A stretch of 64,000 nt of DNA from Zhengitettix transpicula. Lineage: Eukaryota; Arthropoda; Insecta; Orthoptera; Tetrigidae. Below are positions 22,557 through 35,344 of this stretch, piece by piece. The notes beneath the pieces were generated by a model. That model worked only from the letters and a program-made list of their open reading frames with translations, ran no database searches and was not told the origin of the DNA. The position numbers and the translations under genes were made by a program. The DNA lies in assembly GCA_037074705.1 (NCBI GenBank), contig CM073590.1, positions 139,085,600-139,149,599 on the forward strand. The letters are read 5' to 3'. Numbering within the stretch: the first letter of the stretch is position 1; each line of letters opens with the position of its first letter.

Positions 22557-25500
22557 CTACCACTGGATGTTCAAAATGATGACAAAAAATTCGTCAAATA
22601 AAACAACAAACGTATTTCGACGGTCACTATATTTTGTTTTATAATGTGATCATTTATTCAGATTAAATAATTTCTCTTGAACTTGAGGATAAATTAAGTA
22701 TTCTATAGCTTATGTAGTTAGTTTTTATAATACTGTAAATGAACGAATGGTTTAAAACCTTCATAAATATAACTTTTGTGGTTAAAGCAAAAATTTACAA
22801 TGTGACTAAAAATTTCTGGCGGTAATTAACAGTTAATAGAAACATACTATTACAAATAATCACCAGTTTTAGAGGACATTTAATTATCCATCAACACCTT
22901 TCTGAAAGTGTTCCTTCAAGTAACTTTGACGACTATGAAGCGTCCAGCATCCTCGATGCTCCAGCAGCGTCCACCAACTAGAAATTTCAACCCGGCTCAC
23001 ACTGGAAAAGGCTCTAAACGTGATACAGGAAGATTCACAGTCTATGAACACAGCTACAGATTCGAGAGATCAACTGGAATGGATGCTGTCTCAATGAAGT
23101 CCACAGCCGACTAGACTACTTCGTGAGATTTTGTGTTTCATCTAGGCAGTCTCTCCTCTGCTGCACAAGCAACAAATCATATCATCTCTAATTGACGGGA
23201 CCTAAACGAACTAACCAATAAAAATGAAGGCTGCGAATAAACAGATGAGCACCGTCATTTCTTTATGATAAGAAACTAGTTACTCCAACCGTCATTTTTA
23301 ATGGCACACACAATATTGTTATATGTTATTACGACTTTAACAAATCATATTATAATGCTAACAATTTATTAATTATCTCAAATTGTAAAATACGTTTCTT
23401 ATAATATTTTTACATTAACAAATTGTAACCAAAACATTACCCTTTAAAATGATCCCTTATTATACAATAATATGTCTTATAAAGTCAACAACGATTTCTC
23501 TTTAATATATTTCTTTTATAAGAAAAGTCATATTTCTTGGTTAGACTTGACAACCTTTAAACAATGTAACTATAGCAACACCTTTTACTACTATCGACTA
23601 CATTGATTTGAAAGTTGAATTTGGCATTTCTTGCTATTTCTGAAGAATTAATCTAAAATTTTAAATAGTAAATAGTGTAATTGAGAAACCGTGAGAAAAG
23701 TGGCATTCTTGTCAGAGGCCTTATATTGGGGTAACTATTTTTCTATCATAGCGAATTCTAGTCGTATATACAAATGGGATAAAATATGTGTTGTGTGTTG
23801 CATTCTGGAAGTGGTGCTCAAATTTTATGACGCCGTGTGTAATCTTCGTCACAAAAACCGGGCACTCATTTCTGAATATAACACGAAAAAAGTTTTCTGT
23901 TCGGATTGTTTATTCGACTATGATTGGGAATGAAAGGAAATAGCACATTCCATTACACGGAGTCCAAGGATTAATGTGTTTTGAGCACAGTTTTGCTTGT
24001 CTCCTTTTTTATTATTTGAAAGTTATGAATAATAAAAGGCAGAAGCTTTAATCTATACTCTGGACACAAGTTGCATGATTGAACGTTTTATTATAACAGA
24101 TTACAAAGGAATAACGATGGGTATGGTAATAGTTTCTCTCCTCTCTATCGGCGTAAGTTCGCTTATTTCAAATTCTAATTTGTAAGCTCAACGACTATTA
24201 TTTTTTATAGAAAAATGCCAATTTAAATACACAATAATAGTCTGTATTATCATATCTAGGTTTCTCTGCCGTTTGTATTCTATTAGCAATTATAAATTCC
24301 GTCCTCTTGATCTACGTTCTAATATAAATGTAACATTTTAATTTTGACATATTTTTTTATTAAAATGTATAATTATAATACAAGAACTACATTATAATTG
24401 TAAAATTGACGAGGGAAAAGAATAAACTCGCGTTTCATCTTACAATTAAAATTAATTCAATAAATGCTAAGTAAAAGTACAATGTTGTCCAGATTTTAAG
24501 AACTAAACGAAAGGCATCGGCTGTAATAAGGAAAATAGCTAGATTTCTGCACTTTATATGGAAACTATTCTATCGCTTAAAATAAAGCTGATACTATAAA
24601 GAGCCGAGGTTGAAAAATATTTAAAAAATTTCTGAGCAAATATGTTAGAATTCTTTCCTTGAAAATATTCAAGAAATTTTGCAATAATGCACACCGTTTT
24701 AGTAATAGAATTTTAAAAAAATATGGAATTTAGATGTAATTATATTATTTATATGTTACAATGGTATAGAAGTTAACGTAAATGTATTGAATTTTAGTTC
24801 AGATGGTGTCGGCTTAACTATCGCACTGATGAATGGTATTGTTTTAAGGATTGGTATACATATTGTTGTGTTTGTATTTCTTTTATATAAGCTTACGTTC
24901 TTCAATTATTGTAACTGCAAACAAAACGCTGCCTGTTTACATTAATAAATAAGTTCATTCTCATGCATAACAATAAGTAAATTGAGGAGCCTCGGATGTA
25001 TCTTGCATTGCCTGTACATTTGACACTAACTTGTAAATTGCTCTAAGACTTGCTAATGCAATCCTGTTAAACGTCGTAAATTTATCTTGGGGCAGGTTTT
25101 AGCGTCTGCAGGCCAGACGTAATCAGTCCCGACATTAATAACGTCTGTTCTCATGTCTTGTATCCTGCGAATTTAAGTCCCGTCTGCTCACTGATAAATA
25201 CTTCACAGTGAAAAATATTTAAATTATACAATTTCTCGTAAGCTCTCCTTTCAATTTGAATAGTCCCTATTACTGGAGACCCTCATGGTAAAAATCTATT
25301 TTCGGGAGAACTGTTGTCGATTGCACTTTCACTAGTCACTTTGAAAATAAATAGTAATAAATAATATACGCCTTCTTCAATGTTTCTTAAAAATAATGCC
25401 ATCTAAAATTAAATTTAAATGAAGGCGGCAGGCGCTATTCAAAATAAATTTTATTTTATGCGTAATAACGTAACCTTGCATGTACTAGATGTAACGTGCT

Positions 25501-27346
25501 TAAAGACTCATTTTTATTTATTTATTGAGACGAAGGGTAAATGATAAAGTTCTATTAATATTAAAAACATTTCCGGAACATATTAATTTAAATTATGTTT
25601 CGGAATAATTCTGTTAATTACTTGACTAATATATACTATATATACTATATACTAATATATACTAAAATATATAAATTAATTTTTTTTCAGATTATTTCAT
25701 TTTAACTGAACCGTATTATAGTTTAAATAGTTTTGTTACGATACGTATTATTAAACGTATTTGATAACAGTGAGAGTAAAAAAGTTATTCGCTTCAGTGA
25801 GACCAATTATTAGACACACATATGTAATATGTAAAAAATACGGTTCATTTAGATTGAAATAATCTACATTAAAAATAAAATTTTATATTTTAGAATTGTT
25901 TATTTAAATCAAGCTATTAACGAAATAATTCCAAAACATAATTTAAATTAAAATGTTCCAGAAGTGTTTTTAATATTAGTGTAACTTCAACATTTAACTC
26001 GCGTGAAACATAGAACTTCATCGTAGGAGAAAATCGATTGATTCAAGTGCATATCAAAATTACATATACTACGCTACACACCAGTGGTGCCAAATAAATG
26101 TTTAGTAAAAATTTCTAATTATAGCCATGTGACTGTTAATTAAGTAAGAAATTTATATTATTAACAGAACAACATTCTAATAAAAGAGCAATTGACATTC
26201 TAATAAATTCTTCAATATGTTTTGAATCTATATTCCGGGTAACTGATAAAATTCTAACATCCAACTGGTTGACTATAAAAAACCCTGAAACATTTAGTGG
26301 CTCGGATAAAACCCTGCATGAGTTTTCCGTTTAATAAATGTGATTCACAACTAAAATGTCATGTCTGCGAGCTGAAATTCAATCAGCGAAGCGAGTTTTC
26401 GTCCGGCCCTCAACTTTTATCAGCTCAAAAAGCCTCTGAAATAATGCCCATAAATATTTTAGCTACGTTGTAAATTGGGAAAAAAAATCTGTTTCATTAA
26501 ATTATGCCTCTTTGTTGGCAATTGATTTTCCATTAAAAGCATAAATTAAAGCCATAGTAACACATTGTGTCGTAATAACAAGGAAACAGAAGTAATTATT
26601 TTACTGACTTTATGATATAAGCTAGTATATTGCGCTCGACACGAGATGGGGAATGACTGGAATTATTAACACAAGAAAAAGCATGAAAACTGACTTGAGA
26701 GGAATAATATAATTTTATCGAAAAAAGCTGAACTGATTCTTGGGATGTTTAAAAATGATGTTAAATATTACATCCGCGGCTCTCCATTAAGTGCACATGT
26801 AATCTAATGTACGCTGTTCTGTGAGTTTTATGAATTAGTTGTTTAAGTAACTATGATTTTTTTCCGAATAGTTCATTCTTAATTATAACCACGTATTATT
26901 TAAATATGTAAAGTTGTTAGTTAATATTAAAATCAGTAGGACATAAGTATAATCTGAATTTATAACATTTACACGTACTGAAATTCATATTTTTTCTCCT
27001 TTGCTGAATTAACATATCTAATATTTTTTTTCACTGACAAGTATTCATGATCGTTAAATAGACATTTGTAACAATTATAAAATTTCAATACATCTATCAA
27101 TTAGATATATATTAATATTTAATCGAGAATTTAATTGCTGACTGGCTCAATGGCACGGAAGTAAAACCAAAGTTAAATAAATTGAATAGATGAAACTCTT
27201 CAATTACTTTTTATTTATATATCGTTTTCTCAGAGCAGACCCACAAAAAGAAATATTTAAAAATTTTAAAACATTTCTACACTTTATTTAATTCTTGTAG
27301 AAAACTTTAATGCAAATTCTCTTATCAATTTTTTAAACAAATATAT
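22557..27346. other. Mostly AT-rich non-coding stretch
   Basis: No gene is supported. A GC-richer piece at 22900-23120 has a 68-codon open frame without recognisable domains. A frame of 80 codons at 23691-23933 (with several Cys) is also unassigned and probably chance. A short tandem TATATAC-like array lies at about 25627-25670. The remainder is very AT-rich. Confidence 0.55.
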
Positions 27347-28276
27347 TGTAGTAATTGGTAATTAAGACATTGTTCTAATTGGAAAGTTGGATTGTAGAGG
27401 ACTCATTATTACTGGATATAGAGCGGACGCCGCAACAATCCGGCGATGCAAAGAAAACATTATTGATCAGTTGAGAGAGTTTACGCGCTCAAAATCTACG
27501 AGACGAAGAGTACAGTCTACGAGGAGAAAAGACTAAAATTCCAAGTCACGAGAATTTGAACAGAACAGTCGGTCAGCAGACAGCGAATAGAACGGACGAA
27601 AAGAACTCATTGAAAGTTTTACAGTCGGCAGTCAGAACGAAAGATTTTGGCCGAGTCACAAACATGCTTTCAATTATTAAAAAGTAAAGCAATATTCAGA
27701 CAAACCAATGAAGTCCATTGTCAACTAAAGCCACGAGATCTACAAATCCAGGTTGCAGTAAAGCATCGAGAACCAACCAATTTGTGTTAAACCAACTAAC
27801 AAACAACGCCAATTAGAGTCTGTGAGAACTTAGAATCAGTGAGGTCCGCAAAATTGTGCACGAAAAACTAAAAGTGAGACCTGGGCGGCCGTAAGTAGAG
27901 AAAACTTTAAAATAATTTGTAAACCGTGTTTAAAAGATAAAAGTCAGATCGTTCTTTAATTTTAATTATTTAATTATCGATAAAATGAGATCGTTAACTC
28001 TTGATAAAATTAAAATTGTTAAATTCAATCTTTAGTATTATTTCTTCCGCAACAAATTTCGTCTATGTTCAGACGCTTTGATTTCCATAAAAAGTAAATG
28101 TAATTTTGATTATTAAAATTCTGCCATTTATCAAACCCAGTTCAAGACTCTGAGATCCCAATTATTTTGTGTATTTTATAATTGTTTTTAAATTTGGCAC
28201 AATAAATTTTGTTTGTTCTTTAAAGTTATTAGTGTATTTCATTTAAGCCACATTCAAATATTATATTTTAATTATT

Positions 28277-28279
<3 letters not shown>
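27347..28279 (+). mobile_element. Gypsy-like solo LTR, copy L2
   Basis: It runs from TGTAGTAATTGGTAATTAAG (27347) to ATTATTACA (28279) and is flanked by ATAT on both sides. Element orientation is plus. In order it holds a purine-rich U3 (27400-27900), AAAGTCAGATCGTTC at about 27940 (a conserved block that could be the initiator, by its TCAGAT core), ATCAAACCCAGTTCAAGACT then CTGAG (28130-28156), an AATAAA at 28201, and ATTACA. There is no PBS tail, so it is a clean solo LTR of 933 bp. It lacks coding capacity. Confidence 0.7.
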
Positions 28280-28312
<33 letters not shown>

Positions 28313-28389
28313 ACTGCACGAATTTGGCCAGACAGAATTAAAAATTGAAAAGTGCACACAATTTTTTTCAATTAAGAATGTAGTTAAAA

Positions 28390-28425
<36 letters not shown>

Positions 28426-28448
28426 TTTTAACTACATTCGCCATGCGC

Positions 28449-28490
<42 letters not shown>
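28280..28490. repeat. AT tracts and spacer between L2 and L3
   Basis: Three long AT dinucleotide tracts (28280-28307, 28391-28432 and about 28453-28490) are separated by a spacer of about 70 bp (28308-28375) and by GCCATGCGCCAAAA (28440-28453). Confidence 0.85.
28376..28439. repeat. Perfect AT-cored palindrome, 64 bp
   Basis: The arms GAATGTAGTTAAAAGAATAT... and their exact complement close on an uninterrupted AT tract, so the whole 64 bp is self-complementary. It could extrude as a cruciform or form a long RNA hairpin. It lies between two oppositely oriented LTRs. Confidence 0.9.
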
Positions 28491-28493
<3 letters not shown>

Positions 28494-29519
28494 AATAATC
28501 AATATAAATTAAATTGAATTAATATGAATGAATTTAAATAATTCTGCCTCATGTTAGCACGCCTTAAATGTAATAATCAAAAGATTTTACGTATTAATTA
28601 TCTCACGTTGACGCGCCAAAAATGTAATAAACAAAATTATAATTAATTAAGCGGATGAATTTATTATTAACTTTTTAAATGAAAGGATGTTAAAACTAAT
28701 TATAGGGTTTAAATCTCAGAAACAATTGATTTATTTAAATTAATGACAACAAATTTTCTTGTTGTGATTATTTTAGTTTAATGTTTTTACTGTTATACAT
28801 ACTTCTTTACTCTTGTCTCAGGGTCGTTAATTGGGCCTTTTAAAGAAAGAACAATACATTTTCCTACTATCAAAATTAAAAACAAAATTTACAACATTCA
28901 AAACTTGATTAGAATTAAACAACAAAAATGAAATTGAAACCGAAATCTGACGATCTATACTTGTTTAACGTTTACATAGCAATAAATTTATAAAGTTCCT
29001 CTCCATTTACAGTTTGTACCGGTACCAGGCAATTGTTTGGATTCTATGATACACTTTACACTATGTACACGTAACAGGCCATTGATTCACTGAATTTAAT
29101 TTGTTTTGAGTCACTTTCCAAAGCTTTTGTATCGTCTACCACACACAAATACTGCTGACCTTTACTTTAAGCCCCTCTCTCTTCTGCCAAGATTGTCGCT
29201 CTAGTTCTGATGACGTTGTTCATTCCTTCTCCAAAGTTCCACACCACTGCCAGACTCAATTTGTTTTTGGGTTCACGATGTTATGTACTCCTTATATCAG
29301 TTTTCAGTGGTTCAACTTTACTCCACTAATTTTTGTATACAACTTTACTTGACGAAATTCTGTGTGCGACTGCTGTGCCCCTTGCATACTTGCTCGCCAA
29401 CGACAGAGGTCCGCCTGTATATGTATTCTTACCCATTGTTGTGTTTGTGTTGTCGCCGATAACAATTTATTTCAATTGTTTAATTATTAATTCTATAATT
29501 GCATTTAATTATCATTACA
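28491..29519 (-). mobile_element. Gypsy-like LTR with PBS tail, copy L3
   Basis: It is bounded by TGTAATAATC (28491) and ATTACA (29514-29519), with AT tracts on both sides; orientation is minus. The conserved block CTCAGGGTCGTTAATTGGGC is at 28818 and GAAATCTGACGATC at 28943. At the low end TGTAAT recurs at 28569 and 28623, each adjoining a degenerate tRNA-Lys type PBS. The better one (28621-28602, minus strand) reads TTTTGGCGCGTCAACGTGAG. The LTR proper is about 28623-29519. No coding sequence. Confidence 0.7.
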
Positions 29520-29537
29520 ATATATATATATATATAT
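29520..29537. repeat. (AT)n junction between L3 and L4
   Basis: A pure TA tract of about 18 bp is all that separates two head-to-head LTRs. Confidence 0.9.
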
Positions 29538-30749
29538 TGTAATGCTTTGAAGGAAAGGCATTGTTGCCGATTGATGGGCTGGGCCATCGGAAGCAAGGCA
29601 CATGCAGGGTGGCCTGTCGCAAGATAAATCTGTTAAGGCGGGAATTGTTTCTGATTAATGGCCTGGACAGGTTACTTGTTGACTTGGGATCGAGGGGCAG
29701 TTTGGGTGGTCTGGAGAATTTAGAAACGCGCACGTGTGAGTGCGGGGGTGAGAATACAAGTGCTAAGTAATTACGGGTCCTGTCTCGATGTGACATGACA
29801 GAGGAGCTAGCAATTTGCTAAGGAACTGCAGCTTCATAATCTCGGGACGAGACTGTCAACGGGCAGTTGCGACGTAGTTTTGGGAACAAAGGAAAAGAGA
29901 AGAGACCGGAATATATAAAGGGAAGATAAGATTTTTGCAGGGTTAGTGGAGTTTTGGAGCTAGGAGGTGGAGTTAGAGTGGGAGAGAGATAATGTGAGCA
30001 ACGAAGGGGAATGAGAGTTGTAGAGGCGTACGGTGAGCACCGAGTATGGAAAAATTTGCAGCCTGCTAGAGAAATAGCAAAATTATTCAACGATAAACAT
30101 TTTTGTATGCAGAAGTTCAATCTGTTGTAATATCAAAATTAGACCGCTGTCTTCGATGGTACGAGACCAGGACACTGCATCCAGCGTCGAGTAGTTTCAG
30201 CTGGGATGTCCTTCACGAACGGAGAATCAGCTATCGTCGAACCAGTAATATGTGTTAGAGTCAGTGTTTAAACGTCCAGTCTATAAAGTGTGTGTGTAAT
30301 GAACGAGCCAAATGTTCATTAGTAATCGTAAGTTTAAATTTCATGGTATTAATATGTGTAAACGGAATTAAAAGATACAGTCAGATATCGTTCTTTTCTT
30401 TTGTGTTAATAAAATAAACTCTTTTAAATTTAGAATCAATCTGGTAGATTAAGTTCGTTAATAAGTTTCGTCGATGTCTAGACGATTAAATATTTCTGTT
30501 TAATTTAAAGATAAATGTTGGGTTCTTCGATTATTTACGTGATCTGTCCGTTATCAAACCCAGTAAAGACCCATGAGAGAAAGAGATGTTTTTTTATAAT
30601 ATTAAATTGTATAATTGTAAATTCTGGTAATTAAATGTTGTTTGTTTTAAAGTCTATAATTGTTCATTTAAAAGCCCATCATATTTAATTATTACATTTT
30701 TGCTACCACAACGGCGGGCGAATTAAAAGTCACCGTTTAGATTATTACA
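29538..30749 (+). mobile_element. Gypsy-like LTR with PBS tail, copy L4
   Basis: It starts TGTAATGCTTTGAAGGAAAG (29538). The LTR probably ends at ATTACA (30691-30696), after which TTTTGCTACCACAACGGCGG (from 30697) is a decayed PBS and a further ATTACA closes the copy at 30749. The conserved ATACAGTCAGATATCGTTCT lies near 30376 and TATCAAACCCAGTAAAGACC then CATGAGA at 30552-30579. Frames of 93-100 codons in U3 on the minus strand are antisense to the element and not credible genes. Orientation is plus, so L2-L3-L4 read plus, minus, plus. Confidence 0.65.
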
Positions 30750-32350
30750 ATATATATATAAATTCTATCAATATAATTTGGTAAATGTATATTTATTAAA
30801 AAATAAAATTAGAAAGATAAGTTAAATATTTTATTTACACTCACCTTGAAATGAAATATTTGTAAGACAATTTAATATTTAATCCATATGCACAAATGTT
30901 CTATACTCAAATTTGAGGAAAGCCGACATTTCCTGTTCCAACCCCCTACTCGCTTTGGTCTCATACAGCGCTTGTTGCAGCTTTATAGTTCCCCATTTCG
31001 CTCAGAAACATGGTGTATTCCAGCATGTAAAATTTCTTCGTCGTTTAATTTAGCTAGGCCCTGTGGTCTCGGGGTTATCGAGCCTACGCCAAGTCAGCGA
31101 AATCATATTCTATTGTGGCAAGTGACTTATTCGACTTTTGATAAGGTTCCTACCATACAATGAGACATTACTCAATGTGTTTAACGTTTAGCATCGTTAA
31201 TTTATATATTGCCAAAATTAGCTTAAGTTCTGAAGTGAAATGAAATACCAGAAAGAAAAAGGTAAATGAGAAGAAAACTTAAAAATTTGTTAAGTAAAAT
31301 ACAACTACCTTTTCCACCAATTTATCGTATTACTCCACAAAAAGTTACGAGAAAATACTTGTAGTATATCAAATAATTGATTCCGGCCTTAATATAAAAA
31401 ACTCATTGGCTTATAATTGGGATTGATTTAAAATTTCCTATAAACTAGCATGAAGAATTATTTAGGCGTAATCAATTTTCTGGCCCCTTTTATAGTATAC
31501 TGATACAAAGATTTTCACAATTCTTTTGTATTTGACACTAATTATTGTCATTTACTGATAAACAATTAAGTAAAATTCATATCTTGGACGATTCACGGAA
31601 TGTACCGTTTAGTTTCATAATAATATTATTATAATACGTTTCGATAAATTTTTATACGACTGATGAGTCGAAAATTATGAAAACAGGGAAAAATATAAAT
31701 ACAATGTGACGAAAAACATAATAAATAGATACTATAGTTGTCAACCGTTTTGGTAATGAAACAATGAATGTAAGTGACTAATGACGTTAGATAAGCAGCC
31801 GACGAAAAATATAAGAAGAAAGTGAAATTTGTAGTAGAACAGGAACATATGGCAATTATCATAAAGTAATTATTTCGTTAAAGTACCGGAAAATAGTAAG
31901 GTGGTAAAATAAAAATAGGACACTCAAACTGACATATTTTGGGAAATGGCCTCCTTTATAATGCAGATTATACAAATGATAATGTAATGAAAAGGTATTA
32001 CTAATTATAATAATTATAACATAATAGTTAATTCTACATGAAATTATTATTTTATTGTAGAAGGATTATGTTAATAGCCAATATTTATATAAAAAATCAG
32101 TTATTAACGATATCTTCAGTCGCGAACCCGATACAGATTATTTTATTGGTGGAGCCACGGCATAAATATGAAATGGGATTGGAAAGATTAAAAAATTCTG
32201 GGAGCGTTCGTGAGAAAAACTTCACGACGACATTCGACAGCTGGACTCGCCAAAATGAACTTATTGTGGGTCGGCCTCAAACTTACTTACGATAATAAAA
32301 AAATTTTTCCCAGCCGCGATATTTGGTTCTGAAATTTCTTTTCAGGTCAT
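30750..32350. other. AT-rich non-coding stretch
   Basis: No gene is recognised. The 91-codon frame at 30888-31163 and the 85-codon frame at 32038-32295 have no identifiable domain. Confidence 0.55.
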
Positions 32351-32925
32351 AGCGAAACGTAAATTGGAAGCCTTCAACGAAGTGAGGCGAGTTTCCTAGG
32401 ACGAATCTAAGTTCACTCGCTGTGGAGCGAAATATCCCACCCTTTGTTCGGTTGAGAAGTAGAATCCGAGCCTGGGACCAACGCAGCGCTCTGCTCCAGG
32501 GCTGTGTAGAGAACAGCTCTACGTTGTTGTTTTGGGGGCTGCAAAAACTTCAAGTTTTGTCGAGGACCGTTTCTGGTCCACGAACGCGCCAACCTGCGGA
32601 ATGAAAGCCTAAAATTTAAATGCTCTGTATTTGTATTAGTGAATTTCAACCCTCAAAACTCTTTTGAGAACGCGATCTCGTTAATTTAATAGTAATTATT
32701 TTATTAATTTATTGTTTAAATTTTTGTAACTTTTGTATTAATATAGTTTTCAGTCAATCTGTTGCTTCTCAACAATTAAATAAATAAATTAGTTGTGTTA
32801 ATAAATATTTTGTGTTTAAAATGGTAGATTTTGTGTTTTAAAATATTAATTGTAGTCTTCTACCTATAAAGAATGTAGTCTTTCTCTGTTTAGAGAATGA
32901 ATAAAGTCTTCACACTTTTCTAGAT
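32351..32925. other. GC-richer patch then AT-rich sequence
   Basis: 32360-32610 is GC-richer and open on both strands for 60-78 codons (for example minus 32649-32413), without recognisable domains. The rest is AT-rich. Confidence 0.35.
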
Positions 32926-33002
32926 GACGTTGGCAGTGAACGTCATCGAAACATCGCGAATCCAATTATATACTCGGTTTGCAGTCCGAGAACACGTTAT
33001 TC
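32926..33002. repeat. Hairpin repeat with GATGACG...CGTCATCGAAA motif
   Basis: A perfect 9-bp stem, GATGACGTT / AACGTCATC, closes a 7-nt loop and is followed by GAAACATCGCG. A second small hairpin, CTCGG..CCGAG, follows near 32975. The same arrangement, with GTCGTCGAAATGTCGCG, lies in the foldback at 50.7 kb, so this is probably a member of the same dispersed family. Confidence 0.5.
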
Positions 33003-34444
33003 GTGTTCCACTTTTCACAATATTCAAATCATCTGATGTAGACTAAGGTATGTATATGCCTACGAATATGCGAACAGCTGAGTTGTGTGACGTCACCAAG
33101 CAACTGACGGCGAACTTTAACTTATTTATATTTATGACACTAACAGTAAAACATTCTTGATATCCGAAATCATTGTTAAACATACTCAGCCGTGGTAATA
33201 CTGAAATTTATTTGTTTATTTCCCTGCCAACAATTCGCGCGGAATATGAATGCTAACTGATCCCAGACTTCAACGCGCAACAGGGAATATAATACTAATT
33301 TCAACGAACACATCAGGGAAATCAAGATCTTTGCACCCACAATGTATTTTCCTAATGATAATTTGTACACTGAATAGCTCTTTGTCTACGGTAGGTGAAA
33401 ATCTTCACAATGACTCCATACAGCCGGAATCCCATTGTATGGGGAATTTTTACCCACAAAAACCATCAAACTGGAACCATGAACCTCGCTGCGAAACTAC
33501 CGTGAGACATTACTTTGCAGGATGTTTATTGGCCAAGAGGCTTTGTCAATATTTTAGTCGTATTTCCCTAGGTTTTCGTTACGCACCTCTCTAACTGTGT
33601 TTTAGTGAAACCTGAAACGTTGGTCTAATCTTGCCTGTAGGTCAACATAAGTTGAATAAAAATAATGGCAAAAAAATAAGGGACGAAAATGTGACATTAA
33701 ATTCGTATAATCTTTCCATCGGGCGTACTAGAAAATTGTTATTATTATTGAAAAAGTATTTAAAATCCTATTTCATTCAATTAATTTTATTTAGTTAAAA
33801 AATGTTCTGTAATTAATCTTAATTATTGATTTTTAAAGATAAAATGAAATAACAATGACAGTGAATTAAAAACTTATGTAATTTTAAATCATCAATGACG
33901 AACCATGCATTCCCAGTCTCAACTCTGGGTAAACGTGTGAGGGAAATTTGCATATAATCATAATAATTAATTATAATAATAATATAACAGTAATTATAAT
34001 ATTAATATTAGAATGGTCCGAATAAAATTCATTACATACCTTACGTCGAATAGTTATTACCAGCAATAATTAACCATAAGCATCTTAACTTAATTTCTTA
34101 ATTATTATGTCATTGAGGAATACTCTTTCGAGAATTAACGCAGTATTCACAAGGTCAAACATCATAAAGTTGATGTATTTTTTACAGTCTAAGTTTATTG
34201 GAATTGCTTTAAGACTATCAGTAGCACACAATACTTGATGGTAAGTAGAAATGGGGGAAGGGGGGGATTAGAGATCCGCTCTACTTGGTAGTCGTCAGTA
34301 CAATTTCCGTTGGCCGCTCATCGCACGGCCGCTCTGAACACAACTTATGAAACGAGCCTTAAACATCAGAAACTCTAAATATTTCGTAAGAAAAAAACTT
34401 GCAGCGATTTCCTTGTTCGTAATTAATGAAAATTAGAAGTTGTC
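33003..34444. other. AT-rich non-coding stretch
   Basis: A 114-codon plus frame (33250-33594) was examined and shows no known domain, signal peptide or transmembrane segment I would trust. Otherwise nothing. Confidence 0.5.
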
Positions 34445-34975
34445 AATGAAAAAAGTCAAGGAAGCCAGCGAGAGAATTCTCTCGCAGGTGAACCTTCCCA
34501 AAGAGCTGTGGCGGAGGCTACCTTTGGGGATGCCTTCACATCTATCTGGTTTTTGAACTAAGGTTCCCACATGCCGAGGCACCTCGGCCTGTTTTGAGAG
34601 GTTGTATGTTCCGGGGTCGCAGACCTTGGGCATACGGTAAGAGTTGTCTGCTATTGGAACAGTCGGCCAGCTGCCTCCTAAACCGGTCATGGCACGGAGG
34701 GGCGGAAGATGCGACCCCACAGAAAAACCCTTTCCCGCAATTGGAATTGCATAGGACAAGTACCAAATGCCCGGCCTACCTGATGCAGGTTTTCTAGGGT
34801 TTTCCCTGCATCACTTTTAGGCGAATTGCTGGGTAGGATCCTTAAGCCATAGCCCGGGGACCCTAGTTAACCCTTGGCTACTTTCCTCTACCCTTCCGCA
34901 TCCCCCCTTTCAAATCCCTTCCTATGCTATTAAAGGGGAGTTGCCACCATAAGGATTACCCTCATGTAGCCTGTT
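34445..34975 (-). repeat. R550 dispersed repeat, copy 4, full length
   Basis: An inverted copy. From right to left on the minus strand: GGTAACAGGCTACATGAGGG, GTGGCAACTCCCCTTTAATA, AGCCAAGGGTTAACTAGGG, GGATCCTACCCAGCAATTCG, GTAGGCCGGGCATTTGGTAC, CTTACCGTATGCCCAAGGTC, GAGGTGCCTCGGCATGTGGG, then CTTTGGGAAGGTTCACCTGC and a palindromic GCGAGAGAATTCTCTCGC. A minus frame of 108 codons (34759-34433) spans it, but the corresponding frames in other copies are interrupted, so I do not call a gene. Confidence 0.82.
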
Positions 34976-35344
34976 ACCCTAAAAAAATGAAAAATGTATT
35001 TTACTATTCCCATATTTTAAAAAGACGTTTTTATCTTATACACGTTGTTTACCATCCATTTCGGACTATTTATTTCTCATGATGTACATGGTAATCAAAA
35101 GTTAGTTCATGACAATTAATTAATAATCATTAACCTAACAGGCTGAACACTGAGGAAAAAAATAATAACATCAATATTACGTTGAAGCTAGTGCCAAACT
35201 TTTACATGACTTGTCTCTATACATACGTATGTTAATATATTTTATAAATAGGATTGTTCGCTTTACTTTTTCACGACTTAATCGTTGCCCCTTTTATTCT
35301 CTGTACCTGTGCCAAGAAAACCCGATGGCCCGATAGATACAACC
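34976..35344. other. AT-rich non-coding stretch
   Basis: Nothing is seen. Confidence 0.6.

Noticed and set aside
23691..23933. 80-codon Cys-containing frame as a small secreted protein
   Set aside because: No signal peptide at the start, Cys spacing fits no known family, and the flanks are AT-rich without promoter or splice evidence.
29515..30120. 93- and 100-codon minus frames
   Set aside because: They lie antisense within the U3 region of LTR copy L4, and the first includes part of the AT microsatellite.
33250..33594. 114-codon plus-strand open frame
   Set aside because: No domain, signal peptide or repeat was visible, and composition is like the surroundings.
34433..34766. 108- and 74-codon minus frames in R550 copy 4
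   Set aside because: The matching frames in copies 1, 3 and 7 are interrupted at different places, so protein conservation is not supported; the similarity is at nucleotide level only.
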